Below, in pieces: positions 20,901 through 31,647 of a DNA stretch of 64,000 nt. Under the pieces are notes generated by a model. It was not told the origin of the DNA, made no database searches, and worked only from the letters and a program-made list of their open reading frames with translations. The stretch covers positions 1-64,000 of the forward strand of contig JAWDOK010000007.1 of assembly GCA_046533895.1 (NCBI GenBank), read 5' to 3'. The stretch is from Acidianus hospitalis. GTDB lineage: Archaea; Thermoproteota; Thermoprotei_A; Sulfolobales; Sulfolobaceae. The translations under genes were made by a program, and so were the position numbers. The first letter of the stretch is position 1; each line of letters begins with the position of its first letter.

Positions 20901-21407
20901 TTACGCCTTATTCCACTTTTCCTCATATTTTGAAAAAAGTTCGTCATATTTTCCTTCGTCTATCTCATTTATAAGCTCTTTTGGATCTTTTTTATCTACT
21001 GTTAAGCCAATCTGCCTAGCAGTTCCTAGTATTGACTTTACTGCAGCCTTAAGAGTTTTTGCAGTAAGGGATGGTTTCTTTGTTATAGCAACATCTATAA
21101 TATCCTCTAAGCTAACGTTTCCAATTTTTTTATGCGCGGGATCTCCAGAAGGTGCTTCAGCGCTTGCTTTTTTAAGTAATAGAGAAGAAGTTGTGGGTAT
21201 ACCTACCGATATTTCAAATTCCTTTGTATCTAGGTCAACATCTATTGTTACCGGTACTGTCATTCCCTTAAATTGTGCAGTAGCTTCGTTTATCTTTTTA
21301 ACTACCTCACCTACGTTTAATTTTAATTGAGATAACGTTGGTCCTAAAGGCGGTCCAGGTTTTACATTACCACCTTCTACTACTATTTTTATGGTTTTCT
21401 TAGGCAT
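20901..21407 (-). CDS. rpl11: Ribosomal protein L11
   Basis: A 168-residue L11 of the GTPase-associated centre. The N-terminus shows VEGGNVKPGPPLGPTL and the C-terminal RNA-binding domain has KSILGTARQIGLTV. GGTGA lies seven bases before the ATG. The C-terminal extension of about 25 residues (SKYEEKW) is common in Sulfolobales. Confidence 0.97.
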   Translation of the reverse strand: MPKKTIKIVVEGGNVKPGPPLGPTLSQLKLNVGEVVKKINEATAQFKGMTVPVTIDVDLDTKEFEISVGIPTTSSLLLKKASAEAPSGDPAHKKIGNVSLEDIIDVAITKKPSLTAKTLKAAVKSILGTARQIGLTVDKKDPKELINEIDEGKYDELFSKYEEKWNKA

Positions 21408-21419
21408 GAATTCATCACC

Positions 21420-21878
21420 TTAAGTTTTTTTCACGGGTTTAACTTGATCTACGGGTATAGTTACTTGTAATGGGAAAGCGGATTCTAAAATATTTAACAC
21501 TACCTCTCCCTTTCCTTCAGTAACTTTTACAACCTGAGCTTGCATTCCTCTAAAGGGGCCAGAAACTACTTCTACTAGGTCTCCTTCCTTTATTGTTGGG
21601 CCAGTAACTTTCTTAGACACCATCTTTATTATATCGTCTTTAGGTACTAGTCCTTGAGCTATTCCTCTAACGTGCCTTATGCCAGCAATTAGTAACTTAA
21701 CTACATGGGGTCCAGAAGCCTCAACTATTACATAACCTTTAAGACCAGGAGGTACAATTATTGAATATATTTCTGGAATATTATTAGTTTTAGCTCTCTC
21801 CTCAAGCATAAGCCCTACGCTAACTTCTTGTCCTCCAGTAACTTTAACTGCATAATAATTTCTAATCTTCGATTCCAT
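21420..21878 (-). CDS. spt5: Transcription elongation factor Spt5/NusG
   Basis: A 152-residue NGN-KOW protein that clamps RNA polymerase for processivity. The NGN domain covers residues 5-90 (YYAVKVTGGQEVSVGLMLEE, PPGLKGYVIVEA) and the KOW domain about 95-150 (EGDLVEVVSGPFRGMQAQV). The ribosome site GAGGTGA overlaps the end of secE, so the two are translationally coupled. Confidence 0.96.
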   Translation of the reverse strand: MESKIRNYYAVKVTGGQEVSVGLMLEERAKTNNIPEIYSIIVPPGLKGYVIVEASGPHVVKLLIAGIRHVRGIAQGLVPKDDIIKMVSKKVTGPTIKEGDLVEVVSGPFRGMQAQVVKVTEGKGEVVLNILESAFPLQVTIPVDQVKPVKKT

Positions 21879-21887
21879 TAACTCACC

Positions 21888-22064
21888 TCAGATTATAAAT
21901 GCTAAGATTAATTGTATCAAGTAAGCTAAAAGTCCTATGAAAGCCATTACTATAAGTGTTACCTTTAGGTACATGCTGAAGGCATCTTTATCTGGTTTTT
22001 TAGCAACAGTTATTATTCTTTTCCAATCATCTGGCAATTTCTTTATTCTTTCTAGTAGATTCAT
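21888..22064 (-). CDS. secE: Preprotein translocase subunit SecE
   Basis: A 58-residue protein: amphipathic helix LLERIKKLPDDWKRIITVAKKP (in parts LLERIKKL, DDWKRIITVAKKP) followed by one membrane segment (YLKVTLIVMAFIGLLAYL). This is the Sec61-gamma layout and the secE-nusG-rpl11 order is nearly universal. It clamps the SecY channel in the plasma membrane. It starts 32 bases after ftsY and ends nine bases before spt5. Confidence 0.95.
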   Translation of the reverse strand: MNLLERIKKLPDDWKRIITVAKKPDKDAFSMYLKVTLIVMAFIGLLAYLIQLILAFII

Positions 22065-22096
22065 ACACTCATATTTTAGGACTGAGTAAATTAACT

Positions 22097-23218
22097 TTAA
22101 CTAAAAATTCTCTCGATAAACCAATCTACACTAAAAGGAATTAAATCGTCATAATTCTGTCCGGTTCCTAGGAAGATTACCGGTTTTTTCAATTCATATG
22201 CTAAAGATAAAACAACCCCACCTTTTGCATCAGCATCAACTTTCGTCAATATTACACCGTCATAATCTACAACGTTCTCAAAATACTTTGCTTGCTCTAA
22301 TGCATCATTACCTGCTAATGCATCTATTACTAATAACTTTAAGTTGGGTTTTGAGATTCTTACTATTCTTTTCAATTCTTCAGTTAAATCCTTGTCAACA
22401 TGCATTCTACCTGCAGTGTCAATAAGGACTACGTCTATTCCTCTACTTTTCGCTGCCTGAATTGCGTCAAAGGCTACAGATGCAGGATCTCCACCATATT
22501 TGCCTTTAACTAGTGGTATTTCCAATTTTTGACAATGTATTGCAAGTTGTTCTTGAGCTGCAGCTCTAAAAGTATCGGAAGCGGAAACTATTACTTTAAG
22601 TCCAGCTTTTTTTAACATATGTGCAACTTTTGCAATAGTTGTAGTTTTACCTACTCCGTTAACTCCGAAGAACATTATGACGTATGGTTTGGGGGATTTT
22701 TTAATTTCATCTATTAAATTCCTTTCAAACTTGTTTTTCTCTAAAATTTCTGTTATAGAATTTTTTAATGATTTTTTTACTAATTCATCTAAATCTTCAC
22801 TTCTGTTTACTTTTTTACCTATTAACGATGATTTAAGGTCCTCTAGGATTTTATCAGTAACCTCCAGACTAACATCACTTTCTAATAATTCTGTTCTAAG
22901 CTCTTCAATAATGTCGTCAATGTCGTCCTCCTTTATTTCCCTATATCTAAAGATATTGAAGATATTTAGTTTACTTCCTATGCTCCCTTTTTCCTTAGTA
23001 GGTTCTTCCTTTTTTTCCTCCACTTCGTTCTTTTTTTCTTCTACTCTATTTTGCTCATTTTGTTCAATCTGCGAAGAAGGTTTTTGGGCTTCTTGCGTTA
23101 CAGGCTGTGTTGTAGAATTCGATAAAGTCTGTTGTGTTTCTTCAGATTTTTCCTCTCCTTTTTGTCTAAGTTTTTCTGTAAAGGAAGAAAAAGCCTTTTT
23201 TAACTTTTCGAAACAAAT
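22097..23218 (-). CDS. ftsY: Signal recognition particle receptor FtsY
   Basis: SRP receptor GTPase at the membrane. The NG domain is complete: GVNGVGKTTT (G1), DTFRAAAQEQL, DTAGRMHVD (G3), LTKVDADAKGG (G4). A GTG at 23023 would give 308 residues, but the frame remains open upstream and encodes a typical acidic A domain beginning FEKLKKAFSSF (about 23212). No ATG, GTG or TTG precedes that segment in frame. ATT at 23218 is the placeholder start; a TTG at 23216 is out of frame by one base. Its first bases overlap the pfdA stop. Confidence 0.9.
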   Translation of the reverse strand: MCFEKLKKAFSSFTEKLRQKGEEKSEETQQTLSNSTTQPVTQEAQKPSSQIEQNEQNRVEEKKNEVEEKKEEPTKEKGSIGSKLNIFNIFRYREIKEDDIDDIIEELRTELLESDVSLEVTDKILEDLKSSLIGKKVNRSEDLDELVKKSLKNSITEILEKNKFERNLIDEIKKSPKPYVIMFFGVNGVGKTTTIAKVAHMLKKAGLKVIVSASDTFRAAAQEQLAIHCQKLEIPLVKGKYGGDPASVAFDAIQAAKSRGIDVVLIDTAGRMHVDKDLTEELKRIVRISKPNLKLLVIDALAGNDALEQAKYFENVVDYDGVILTKVDADAKGGVVLSLAYELKKPVIFLGTGQNYDDLIPFSVDWFIERIFS

Positions 23219-23661
23219 TATTCACCTTTTTGTTGGGCTTGTGCTTGAATCTGATTTAATATATCTACTATCTGGTCATACGCCGCTTTACTCTCTGCAA
23301 GTTTTTTATCTAACCCCGTTGATGCTTCTTTTAGCTCGTTTTCCCTGTCATCTAAAATTTTTAATGCTGTGTCCATATCAACCTCTACATAATATGATAA
23401 GCCTAAATAAACTAGAACTTTTTGAGGCGGTTGATTATTAATCTTAAACATGAGGTATCCTTTCTTATCTGACGATACTAACATCTCTTGTTGTGATTTT
23501 AGTTCTTGTATAGAAGCTTTAGCGGCTTCAATTGAAGCTACAGAGTCTAATAGTTCAGCTCTAGCTGCCGAGAGATCATCTATTTGTTTCTTTAAGAGTT
23601 GAGCTTGTGCTAATAAGTCGTCCAAAGATATTACTACTTTATTCTCTTGCTGATCGGACAT
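23218..23661 (-). CDS. pfdA: Prefoldin subunit alpha
   Basis: A 147-residue hexameric chaperone subunit that hands unfolded proteins to the thermosome. It has the two long coiled-coil arms (residues 8-58, LLAQAQLLKKQIDDLSAAR in part, and 90-145) linked by the beta hairpin region MFKINNQPPQKVLVYLGLSYY (in parts). It follows rpl18a by six bases; its GGTGA-TAA end serves as the ribosome site for ftsY. Confidence 0.93.
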   Translation of the reverse strand: MSDQQENKVVISLDDLLAQAQLLKKQIDDLSAARAELLDSVASIEAAKASIQELKSQQEMLVSSDKKGYLMFKINNQPPQKVLVYLGLSYYVEVDMDTALKILDDRENELKEASTGLDKKLAESKAAYDQIVDILNQIQAQAQQKGE

Positions 23662-23667
23662 GATTTA

Positions 23668-23931
23668 TCACATTAAAATAATCTTGTCTAGCTTAGCAAT
23701 ATCTTTTATTCTCCTATCTGGAACTTCGTCCAACGGAATTTCCTTAATTTCTTCAATTTTGATGTTATGTCTCTTTATTTTATTTTTACTGCCAAAGTAT
23801 GCATAAATATACTCTGTAGCTTGTTTTTCATTTAATGCTCTAACAAATTTTATAAATTTTTGTCTTGTTGGGAATCTACTTTCATTAAATAGTGCAGTGC
23901 CTTTTACCATGTAAACTTTAATCTCCTCCAT
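23668..23931 (-). CDS. rpl18a: Ribosomal protein L18a (LX)
   Basis: An 87-residue protein with the LX family core KVYMVKGTALFNESRFPTRQKF (in parts) and YFGSKNKIKRHNIKIEEI. An ATG three codons upstream overlaps the eif6 stop with no spacing from GGTGA, whereas ATG 23931 has GGTGA five bases before it, so the shorter form is preferred. Only archaeal and eukaryotic ribosomes have it. Confidence 0.94.
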   Translation of the reverse strand: MEEIKVYMVKGTALFNESRFPTRQKFIKFVRALNEKQATEYIYAYFGSKNKIKRHNIKIEEIKEIPLDEVPDRRIKDIAKLDKIILM

Positions 23932-23932
23932 C

Positions 23933-24604
23933 TCATTCACCTAAAGCTTTCTGAATTCTTAAAATCTCTGGTCCAGTAGTAGATGAACCAACTAATATTC
24001 CTTTATCATTTGCCACTAGGCCGCTTCTAACAAATGCGCTACCGAAATTTACCGTGCCTATATCTATGTTAATTTTGAATAGTTTAGATAGTTCCTTTAT
24101 TTCATCGTCAGTGGCATCTATGTGTACAATTCCACCTTTATCTGTAACAACTCCTACTGACCCTACAACAGATACATGTGCAATTCTACCTTTTTTAATT
24201 TCGTCAACTTGTAATGCTTCTTTAATTTGCTTGACTTCTGCGTCTGAAAATTCCGGATAAACTAATGCAGCGTTATCGTTTGTCAATATTACATTTCCAA
24301 GTGCAGTGGTCTTCAAGTTTAATACTTCTACTCTTATGTCCTTAGCAAGTTCTTTTACAATTTTTAATTCGTCATCTCTAATATTTTTAGGAAGAAGAAG
24401 TGCTTTATTATTACCTGCCATAAAAATTCCTATTAAGAAACTATCTGCTATTGTAGTTTCTATAATTTCTGTACCTAAATTTTCTTGGATAAGCTTTTTA
24501 GTTTCATTATCTAGATTTTTTGGAACAAAAGTATATTTATCGTTAGAAAATATGTATACTCCTATATTATCGGTTCCAAATATACTTAATCTCTGTATAT
24601 TCAT
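23933..24604 (-). CDS. eif6: Translation initiation factor 6
   Basis: A 223-residue anti-association factor that binds the 50S subunit at L23e and blocks 30S joining. The five-fold pseudosymmetric repeats are visible as NIGVYIFSND, NNKALLLPKN, TNDNAALVYPEF, TDKGGIVHIDAT and NDKGILVG-TTGPE. It overlaps rpl31e by four bases. Confidence 0.97.
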   Translation of the reverse strand: MNIQRLSIFGTDNIGVYIFSNDKYTFVPKNLDNETKKLIQENLGTEIIETTIADSFLIGIFMAGNNKALLLPKNIRDDELKIVKELAKDIRVEVLNLKTTALGNVILTNDNAALVYPEFSDAEVKQIKEALQVDEIKKGRIAHVSVVGSVGVVTDKGGIVHIDATDDEIKELSKLFKINIDIGTVNFGSAFVRSGLVANDKGILVGSSTTGPEILRIQKALGE

Positions 24605-24867
24605 TCACTCTTAATTGCAAGCTTCACTAAATATGTTTTTTCATCTAATTTGCTTACTACTACTCTTATTCTGCTTCTTATCTTGTCATATCCGTTACTA
24701 GATAATGACTTTACTACTAATGGGTCTATCACTACTCTATCTGCTCCAAAATGTCTGATTATTTTACTTCTAATTTCCTTTAATGCTCTCCCTAGCCTGT
24801 TAGTCCTCTTACCGGTAGCTATCTTTCTTAAGTTAATTACCATTTCAAAATTATCCTTCTCTTTCAT
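24601..24867 (-). CDS. rpl31e: Ribosomal protein L31e
   Basis: An 88-residue protein with NLRKIATGKRTNRLGRALKE (in parts) and KSLSSNGYDKIRSRIRVVV. It lies near the peptide exit tunnel, where SRP docks. The gene follows rpl39e by four bases and overlaps eif6 by four. Confidence 0.97.
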   Translation of the reverse strand: MKEKDNFEMVINLRKIATGKRTNRLGRALKEIRSKIIRHFGADRVVIDPLVVKSLSSNGYDKIRSRIRVVVSKLDEKTYLVKLAIKSE

Positions 24868-24871
24868 GCTT

Positions 24872-25027
24872 TTACACCTTTAGACTATTCCTTCTCCAGT
24901 TTCTTCTAAGAGGATTTATTCTTACTTTTCCATTAGTTTTTAATATAACCCATGCTGGGATAGCTGAGTTTGATTTTAGAGCCTTGGCTAATCTTAATTT
25001 TTTAGCTAAGGGTTTAGTTGTGCTCAT
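24872..25027 (-). CDS. rpl39e: Ribosomal protein L39e
   Basis: A 51-residue basic protein, exactly the family length: STTKPLAKKLRLAKALKSN at the start, AIPAWVILKT in the middle and NPLRRNWRR at the end. It lines the exit tunnel. The ATG overlaps the stop of the PDCD5-like gene by four bases. Confidence 0.96.
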   Translation of the reverse strand: MSTTKPLAKKLRLAKALKSNSAIPAWVILKTNGKVRINPLRRNWRRNSLKV

Positions 25028-25374
25028 TTCCAACCCCTTTCTCTAATTTGAATCTTATAATCTCTTTTATTTTGTTCTGCTACTTGGGCTAAGATTTCCT
25101 TTAGTTCCTCGTCAGTTATAGGAACCCTAATTCTTCCTGCTTGTGCAAGTGCTATCAATTGGTTTTCTAAAGATTCCGCTAGTTCTGGCTTTACTAACTT
25201 TACATTATTTAGTCTTTGCCTTGCTTCTGGTGTTAAAATAACTCTAAGCAAAGCCTCTTTTTGTTTCTCATATTCTTCTCTTTTTCTTCTTTCTTCTAAT
25301 GCTCTTCTACTTTCTTCTTGAGCTCTTCTGGCTAGTAAATTTTGTAACTCAGGATCATATTCATCTTCTGACAT
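25024..25374 (-). CDS. PDCD5-like DNA-binding protein
   Basis: A 116-residue protein of the PDCD5/TFAR19 family: a charged, Arg/Glu-rich N-terminal helix (QEESRRALEERRKREEYEKQ) and a three-helix bundle (LTPEARQRLNNVKLVKPELA, PITDEELKEIL). Archaeal members are conserved beside L39e and S19e; a role in translation or DNA binding has been proposed but not settled. Confidence 0.94.
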   Translation of the reverse strand: MSEDEYDPELQNLLARRAQEESRRALEERRKREEYEKQKEALLRVILTPEARQRLNNVKLVKPELAESLENQLIALAQAGRIRVPITDEELKEILAQVAEQNKRDYKIQIRERGWK

Positions 25375-25383
25375 AAAACATCA

Positions 25384-25842
<459 letters not shown>

Positions 25843-25898
25843 GTCTATTTCACTGCTATCTTTAAGGTTTAAAAATTAACTTTAGATTAGAGATAAGT

Positions 25899-27059
25899 AT
25901 GAAGTTCTATACAGCAACAGAGGACGAAATTTTGGGCGGTAAGATAACCGATATTTATTTTGATAGAACTATAAAAACACTAGAACATCTAGGCATAAAT
26001 AACGTGGAAGTGAGAATGGAATTTCATTCTTATGGACTTCCTAAAGGGTATAGTTGGGCAGTATTTACAGGATTAGAAGAAGCCCTTAAGTTACTTGAAG
26101 GAAAACCAGTTACAGTATATGCTATGCCAGAAGGAACATTATTTAAAGAAATAGAGCCAGTAATGATAATTGAAGGAAACTATCTTGATTTCGGAGTATA
26201 CGAGACAGCTTTATTAGGAATACTAAGACATGAAAGTAGTATTGCAACAAAAGCTGCAAGAATAAAGAAACTTGCTCAAGATAAGACTGTATTATTTTTT
26301 GGGCTTAGAGCTCTTCATCCAGCAATAGCTCCTATGGCCGATAGAGCTGCTTATATAGGCGGTTCTGATGGGATTTCTGGAGCATTCGATAAGGACATTT
26401 TCGACATAGAGCCTTCTGGAACTATGCCACATGCATTAATGCTTTCAATAGGAGATAACGAGAAGGCTTGGAAAGCGTTTGATGAAGCAATGGACGAAAA
26501 AGTACCAAGAATAGCGTTAGTAGACACTTTCGAAGACGAAAGGACTGAGGCTTTAAAAGCTGCTAAGTTACTGGGTAAAAGACTAGCAGGCGTTAGGCTA
26601 GATACTCCTTCAAGTAGACGTGGGAATTTCAGAAAGATTGTACAAGAAGTTAGGTGGACTCTTAATATTAATGGTTTCTCACACGTTAAAATATTTGTAA
26701 GCGGTGGTATAGATGAAGAGGATGTAGTAGAATTAAGAGATTATGTAGACGGGTTCGGAGTAGGAACCAGTATTTCAATGCCCCCTAGTGTAGATCTAAG
26801 TGCTGATATTGTTGAGAAGAAAATCGATGGAAAGTGGATACCATATACTAAAAGAGGCAAATGGCCTGGAGCTAAACAAGTATATAGATGCAGCGGATTT
26901 AATGATATAATAACTTTACTAGAGGATAAACCAATAGAAGGTTGTAAGCCTTTGTTAGTTAAATACATGGAAAATGGGAAAATAATAAGAGACTTACCAA
27001 GCTTAAAGGAAATAAGAAACTATGTACTTGAGCAATTAAGGGAAGTCCAAACACTATAA
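25899..27059 (+). CDS. pncB: Nicotinate phosphoribosyltransferase
   Basis: Makes nicotinate mononucleotide from nicotinate and PRPP for NAD salvage. The 386 residues show the type II PRTase barrel: EILGGKITDIYFDRT at the start, GILRHESSIATKAARIK, the conserved FGLRALHPAIAPMADRAAY, SIGDNEKAW and GGIDEEDV-GVGTSIS. A C-terminal zinc-like CSGF/CKP pair fits archaeal orthologues. Leaderless: TTTAAAAA is about 28 bases upstream of the ATG. Confidence 0.93.
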   Translation: MKFYTATEDEILGGKITDIYFDRTIKTLEHLGINNVEVRMEFHSYGLPKGYSWAVFTGLEEALKLLEGKPVTVYAMPEGTLFKEIEPVMIIEGNYLDFGVYETALLGILRHESSIATKAARIKKLAQDKTVLFFGLRALHPAIAPMADRAAYIGGSDGISGAFDKDIFDIEPSGTMPHALMLSIGDNEKAWKAFDEAMDEKVPRIALVDTFEDERTEALKAAKLLGKRLAGVRLDTPSSRRGNFRKIVQEVRWTLNINGFSHVKIFVSGGIDEEDVVELRDYVDGFGVGTSISMPPSVDLSADIVEKKIDGKWIPYTKRGKWPGAKQVYRCSGFNDIITLLEDKPIEGCKPLLVKYMENGKIIRDLPSLKEIRNYVLEQLREVQTL

Positions 27060-27065
27060 CTTTTT

Positions 27066-28124
<1,059 letters not shown>

Positions 28125-28139
28125 CTATATATTACTAGA

Positions 28140-29166
<1,027 letters not shown>

Positions 29167-29186
29167 GGCTAAATATACTTTGCTCG

Positions 29187-29195
29187 TTTTTATAA
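29187..29195 (+). promoter_or_regulatory. TATA box of the dsrE-tusA operon
   Basis: TTTTTATAA is centred about 27 bases before the dsrE ATG at 29219, which supports that start rather than any upstream in-frame codon inside the divergent DUF711 gene. Confidence 0.5.
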
Positions 29196-29218
29196 CCTTT
29201 AATCATGTTATACTATCT

Positions 29219-29620
29219 ATGGCAAAATTAACAATATTACTTGCGGATAATAGTATGGATAAATTCTATCATGGATTAGTTCTAGCTATAGGGGGCAAAT
29301 CATTAAATTGGGACGTTAAATTTTTCGTCACTTCACAAGCAGTGATTCTATTTACAAAAGAGATGAAAGGTAAATCCAAGCTTAAAATGGGATTTTTTGC
29401 AAGACTTTTTATTAGCTTTCAAATGAAGAGAATGAATATTCCAGATACATCTAAATTACTAATGGAGGCAATAAAAGAAGGTGTTGAGTTCTACGTTGAT
29501 GAAGCAGGGTTAAAATTGGCGGGTTTCTCTAAGTCTGATTTATTAGATGGAATAAAATTGTCCGATACCATATCCTTTTTAGAGGAAGCAAAAACTTCAG
29601 ACGTGGTGGTTACGTTATGA
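29219..29620 (+). CDS. dsrE: DsrE/DsrF-like sulfur-carrier protein
   Basis: A 133-residue DsrE-fold protein (LTILLADNSMDKFYHGLVLA at the start, VKFFVTSQAVILF, DEAGLKLAGFSKSDLL and a final SDVVVTL). DsrE-type proteins bind persulfide or thiosulfate and pass sulfur to TusA. No cysteine is present in the DsrE active loop region where KLAGFSK stands, so catalytic ability is uncertain. It overlaps the TusA-like gene by four bases, the usual Sulfolobales pairing. Confidence 0.78.
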   Translation: MAKLTILLADNSMDKFYHGLVLAIGGKSLNWDVKFFVTSQAVILFTKEMKGKSKLKMGFFARLFISFQMKRMNIPDTSKLLMEAIKEGVEFYVDEAGLKLAGFSKSDLLDGIKLSDTISFLEEAKTSDVVVTL

Positions 29621-29841
29621 AGGAAATAAATTCTGATGGAATATGCCCAGTAGTTTTACTTGAAATTTATAGAGAATGGAAGTCCTTAAAGGAAGGCGAA
29701 GAGGAAGATGTGGTAATAAGAACTCCGTGGGAAGCTTCCGTTCTAGCTCTAGAAAAATGGTGTAATGAGACTGGAAATATATTTTTAAGTTATGAAAAGC
29801 AAGGAAGTAAAATAGTGATTAGGTTAAAATTAAAGAAATAA
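29617..29841 (+). CDS. TusA-like sulfurtransferase
   Basis: A 74-residue protein with the TusA/SirA Cys-Pro motif in DGICPVVLLEIYREWKSL (C10) and a beta-alpha-beta sandwich ending IVIRLKLKK. The extended loop with WCNETGN adds a second Cys. TusA accepts sulfur as persulfide and passes it on. Coupled by ATGA to dsrE and followed after 55 bases by a cysteine synthase homologue. Confidence 0.72.
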   Translation: MKEINSDGICPVVLLEIYREWKSLKEGEEEDVVIRTPWEASVLALEKWCNETGNIFLSYEKQGSKIVIRLKLKK

Positions 29842-29896
29842 AAAAGAAACTCTTTTATACGTTATATTAGGATAGATTAGTAGGTAGAGGCATATT

Positions 29897-30784
29897 GTGT
29901 CAAAAGATCTTCATGTATTTGAAGACCCTATAGAATTGTTAGAAAACATGTGGCCTACTCCACTTTTAAAATTAAAAATAGGAGAAGACGTTTGGGCAAA
30001 GCTAGAATTCTACAATCCCTTCAGTCATAGTATAAAAGATAGAACTGCATGGTTTCTCTTTAGACAAGCTCTGGAGAGTAATGCTAATGAAATAGTTGAA
30101 GCGACATCTGGTAATCTAGGAATTGCTCTCGCGTCACTTTCTGCAATATTTAATAAGAAGTTCACTTCTTTTATTCCAGCTAGGGCACCACAAAGCTTCA
30201 AAGTTATGATGAAAATTTTAGGGGCACAAGTTATACAAGCTGGAAAATCTACCACAGAGTTATTACCATTAGTAAAACAGTACTCCAAAAGTACTGGAGC
30301 CTTGCATTTAGATCAATTTAGAAATCCATTAAATTACATGACTCATTATTATACAACAGCTAAGGAAATAGATGAACAATTAGAGTATCTAAATAAGAAA
30401 CCACAACGCATAATAGCAACAGCAGGTACTGGAGGTCATCTAACTGGAATAGCTAAATACTTCAAGGAAAAATATGGTAGTGATATTGAAATTATAGGAG
30501 TTCAACCTGCGGAAGGAGAAAGAATTCCTGGAATAAAAAGGCAAGACGAGAACAGTTTTGTAGGTCTAGTTAAAATTGATAAAATGATTGATATAACCAG
30601 AAAGGAAGCAGTAGAAGGAATAGTAGATGTTGCTAGAAGTAGTGGAATTCTAATAGGCATAAGCGCAGGAGCTACTGTAGCAGCGTATAAGAAACTTGCA
30701 GATGATAAGACTACCGTGTTAGTGTTTCCGGATGATGCGTTTAAATACTTTATGGAATTAGAAGATATAGATTCTAAAATATGA
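29897..30784 (+). CDS. cysM: Cysteine synthase-like PLP enzyme
   Basis: A 295-residue fold type II PLP enzyme. The Schiff-base lysine is in FSHSIKDRTA, followed by EATSGNLGIALA (substrate loop), TAGTGGHLTGIAKYF (phosphate loop) and GISAGATVAA. It starts with GTG. The natural acceptor (O-acetylserine, O-phosphoserine or another) cannot be told. Its place after DsrE and TusA suggests sulfur assimilation. Its stop overlaps the kinase-like gene by four bases. Confidence 0.85.
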   Translation: MSKDLHVFEDPIELLENMWPTPLLKLKIGEDVWAKLEFYNPFSHSIKDRTAWFLFRQALESNANEIVEATSGNLGIALASLSAIFNKKFTSFIPARAPQSFKVMMKILGAQVIQAGKSTTELLPLVKQYSKSTGALHLDQFRNPLNYMTHYYTTAKEIDEQLEYLNKKPQRIIATAGTGGHLTGIAKYFKEKYGSDIEIIGVQPAEGERIPGIKRQDENSFVGLVKIDKMIDITRKEAVEGIVDVARSSGILIGISAGATVAAYKKLADDKTTVLVFPDDAFKYFMELEDIDSKI

Positions 30785-31443
30785 AGTTTGAAGATGTGAT
30801 AAAATCTCTATACTTACAGAGTAAGTTAATCAAACTTGAAGAAAAGGAGTATGTTATTAAATGTTATTCTACTAGTGCAGGAATTAAATGGTATTTTATT
30901 TCATCATTTTTTAAATCGTATCCTTATGCTTCAAGTCCTCGAGAACGAATGAATAGAGAGATTGATTTTTTTACTAGAAAATGGCGTGAAATAGGAACCC
31001 CAAAAATTATAGACATGGATTATGATACTAATTGCATAATGAGGGATTATATAAAAGGAAGACCTATAGAAACAGAAGAAGATTTTCTTATGCTAGGCAA
31101 GGCCTTCAAAATAATTCATGAAAACGGATTATCGTTAGGAGATACAAAAATAGAAAATTTTATTGTAAATGAAAAGATTTATGTTATAGATGCAGAACAA
31201 GCTATCCAAACTAAGGAAGAAAGATACTTTGCATGGGATATTTTAGTTTTTCTTCTTTTCCTAAGTTATAAATATATAAATGATTTAAAAAACTTTGAGA
31301 AAATGTCCAGAGCATTTTTAAACTCTTATAAGCCTACTCAAAAGGAGATATCTTATATTCTTGATATAAGAAATATAAACGTGTTGACTTTATTCCCTCC
31401 AATGTCATTAAATTTAATCAAAAAAATTATTGCAGAACTTTAA
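30781..31443 (+). CDS. Small kinase-like protein (Bud32/WaaP-like)
   Basis: A 220-residue protein with a reduced protein-kinase fold: ERMNREIDFFTRKW as the alphaC-like helix, CIMRDYIKGRP hinge, catalytic loop LSLGDTKIENFIV (Gly for the HRD His, with D, K and N kept) and IDAEQA for the metal-binding DFG. A glycine-rich loop is not evident. This resembles Kdo kinase/Bud32 relatives. The substrate is unknown. Co-transcribed with cysM by a four-base overlap. Confidence 0.65.
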   Translation: MKFEDVIKSLYLQSKLIKLEEKEYVIKCYSTSAGIKWYFISSFFKSYPYASSPRERMNREIDFFTRKWREIGTPKIIDMDYDTNCIMRDYIKGRPIETEEDFLMLGKAFKIIHENGLSLGDTKIENFIVNEKIYVIDAEQAIQTKEERYFAWDILVFLLFLSYKYINDLKNFEKMSRAFLNSYKPTQKEISYILDIRNINVLTLFPPMSLNLIKKIIAEL

Positions 31444-31612
31444 TTATTACCGCACTATCTTTCTTTAAAATCTTCATTATACTTTCGTTTATTTTTGTTC
31501 CGCAAGCAGGGCATCTATAGAAATATCTAACTTCTCTTCCTTCGCTGTTACTTTCAGTTTCTGCCATAAATTCCATCCTTATTCCGCATTTAGGGCAAAG
31601 AACTTCTTTCAT
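31427..31612 (-). CDS. Small zinc-finger protein (61 aa)
   Basis: Two CxxC pairs, CPKCG at residues 6-10 and CPACG near residue 34, separated by a charged, strand-forming linker, make a zinc ribbon. Such proteins are common archaeal unknowns. Its 3' end overlaps the convergent kinase-like gene by 17 bases and it diverges from moaA. Confidence 0.72.
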   Translation of the reverse strand: MKEVLCPKCGIRMEFMAETESNSEGREVRYFYRCPACGTKINESIMKILKKDSAVIIKVLQ

Positions 31613-31647
31613 CTAGTTTATTAAGGTCAAGAAACAATTTAAAAGTA

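Noticed and set aside
22677..23441. Long Ser/Phe-rich rightward frame opposite ftsY
   Set aside because: It is the complement of the charged FtsY A domain and NG domain; no homology pattern or promoter.
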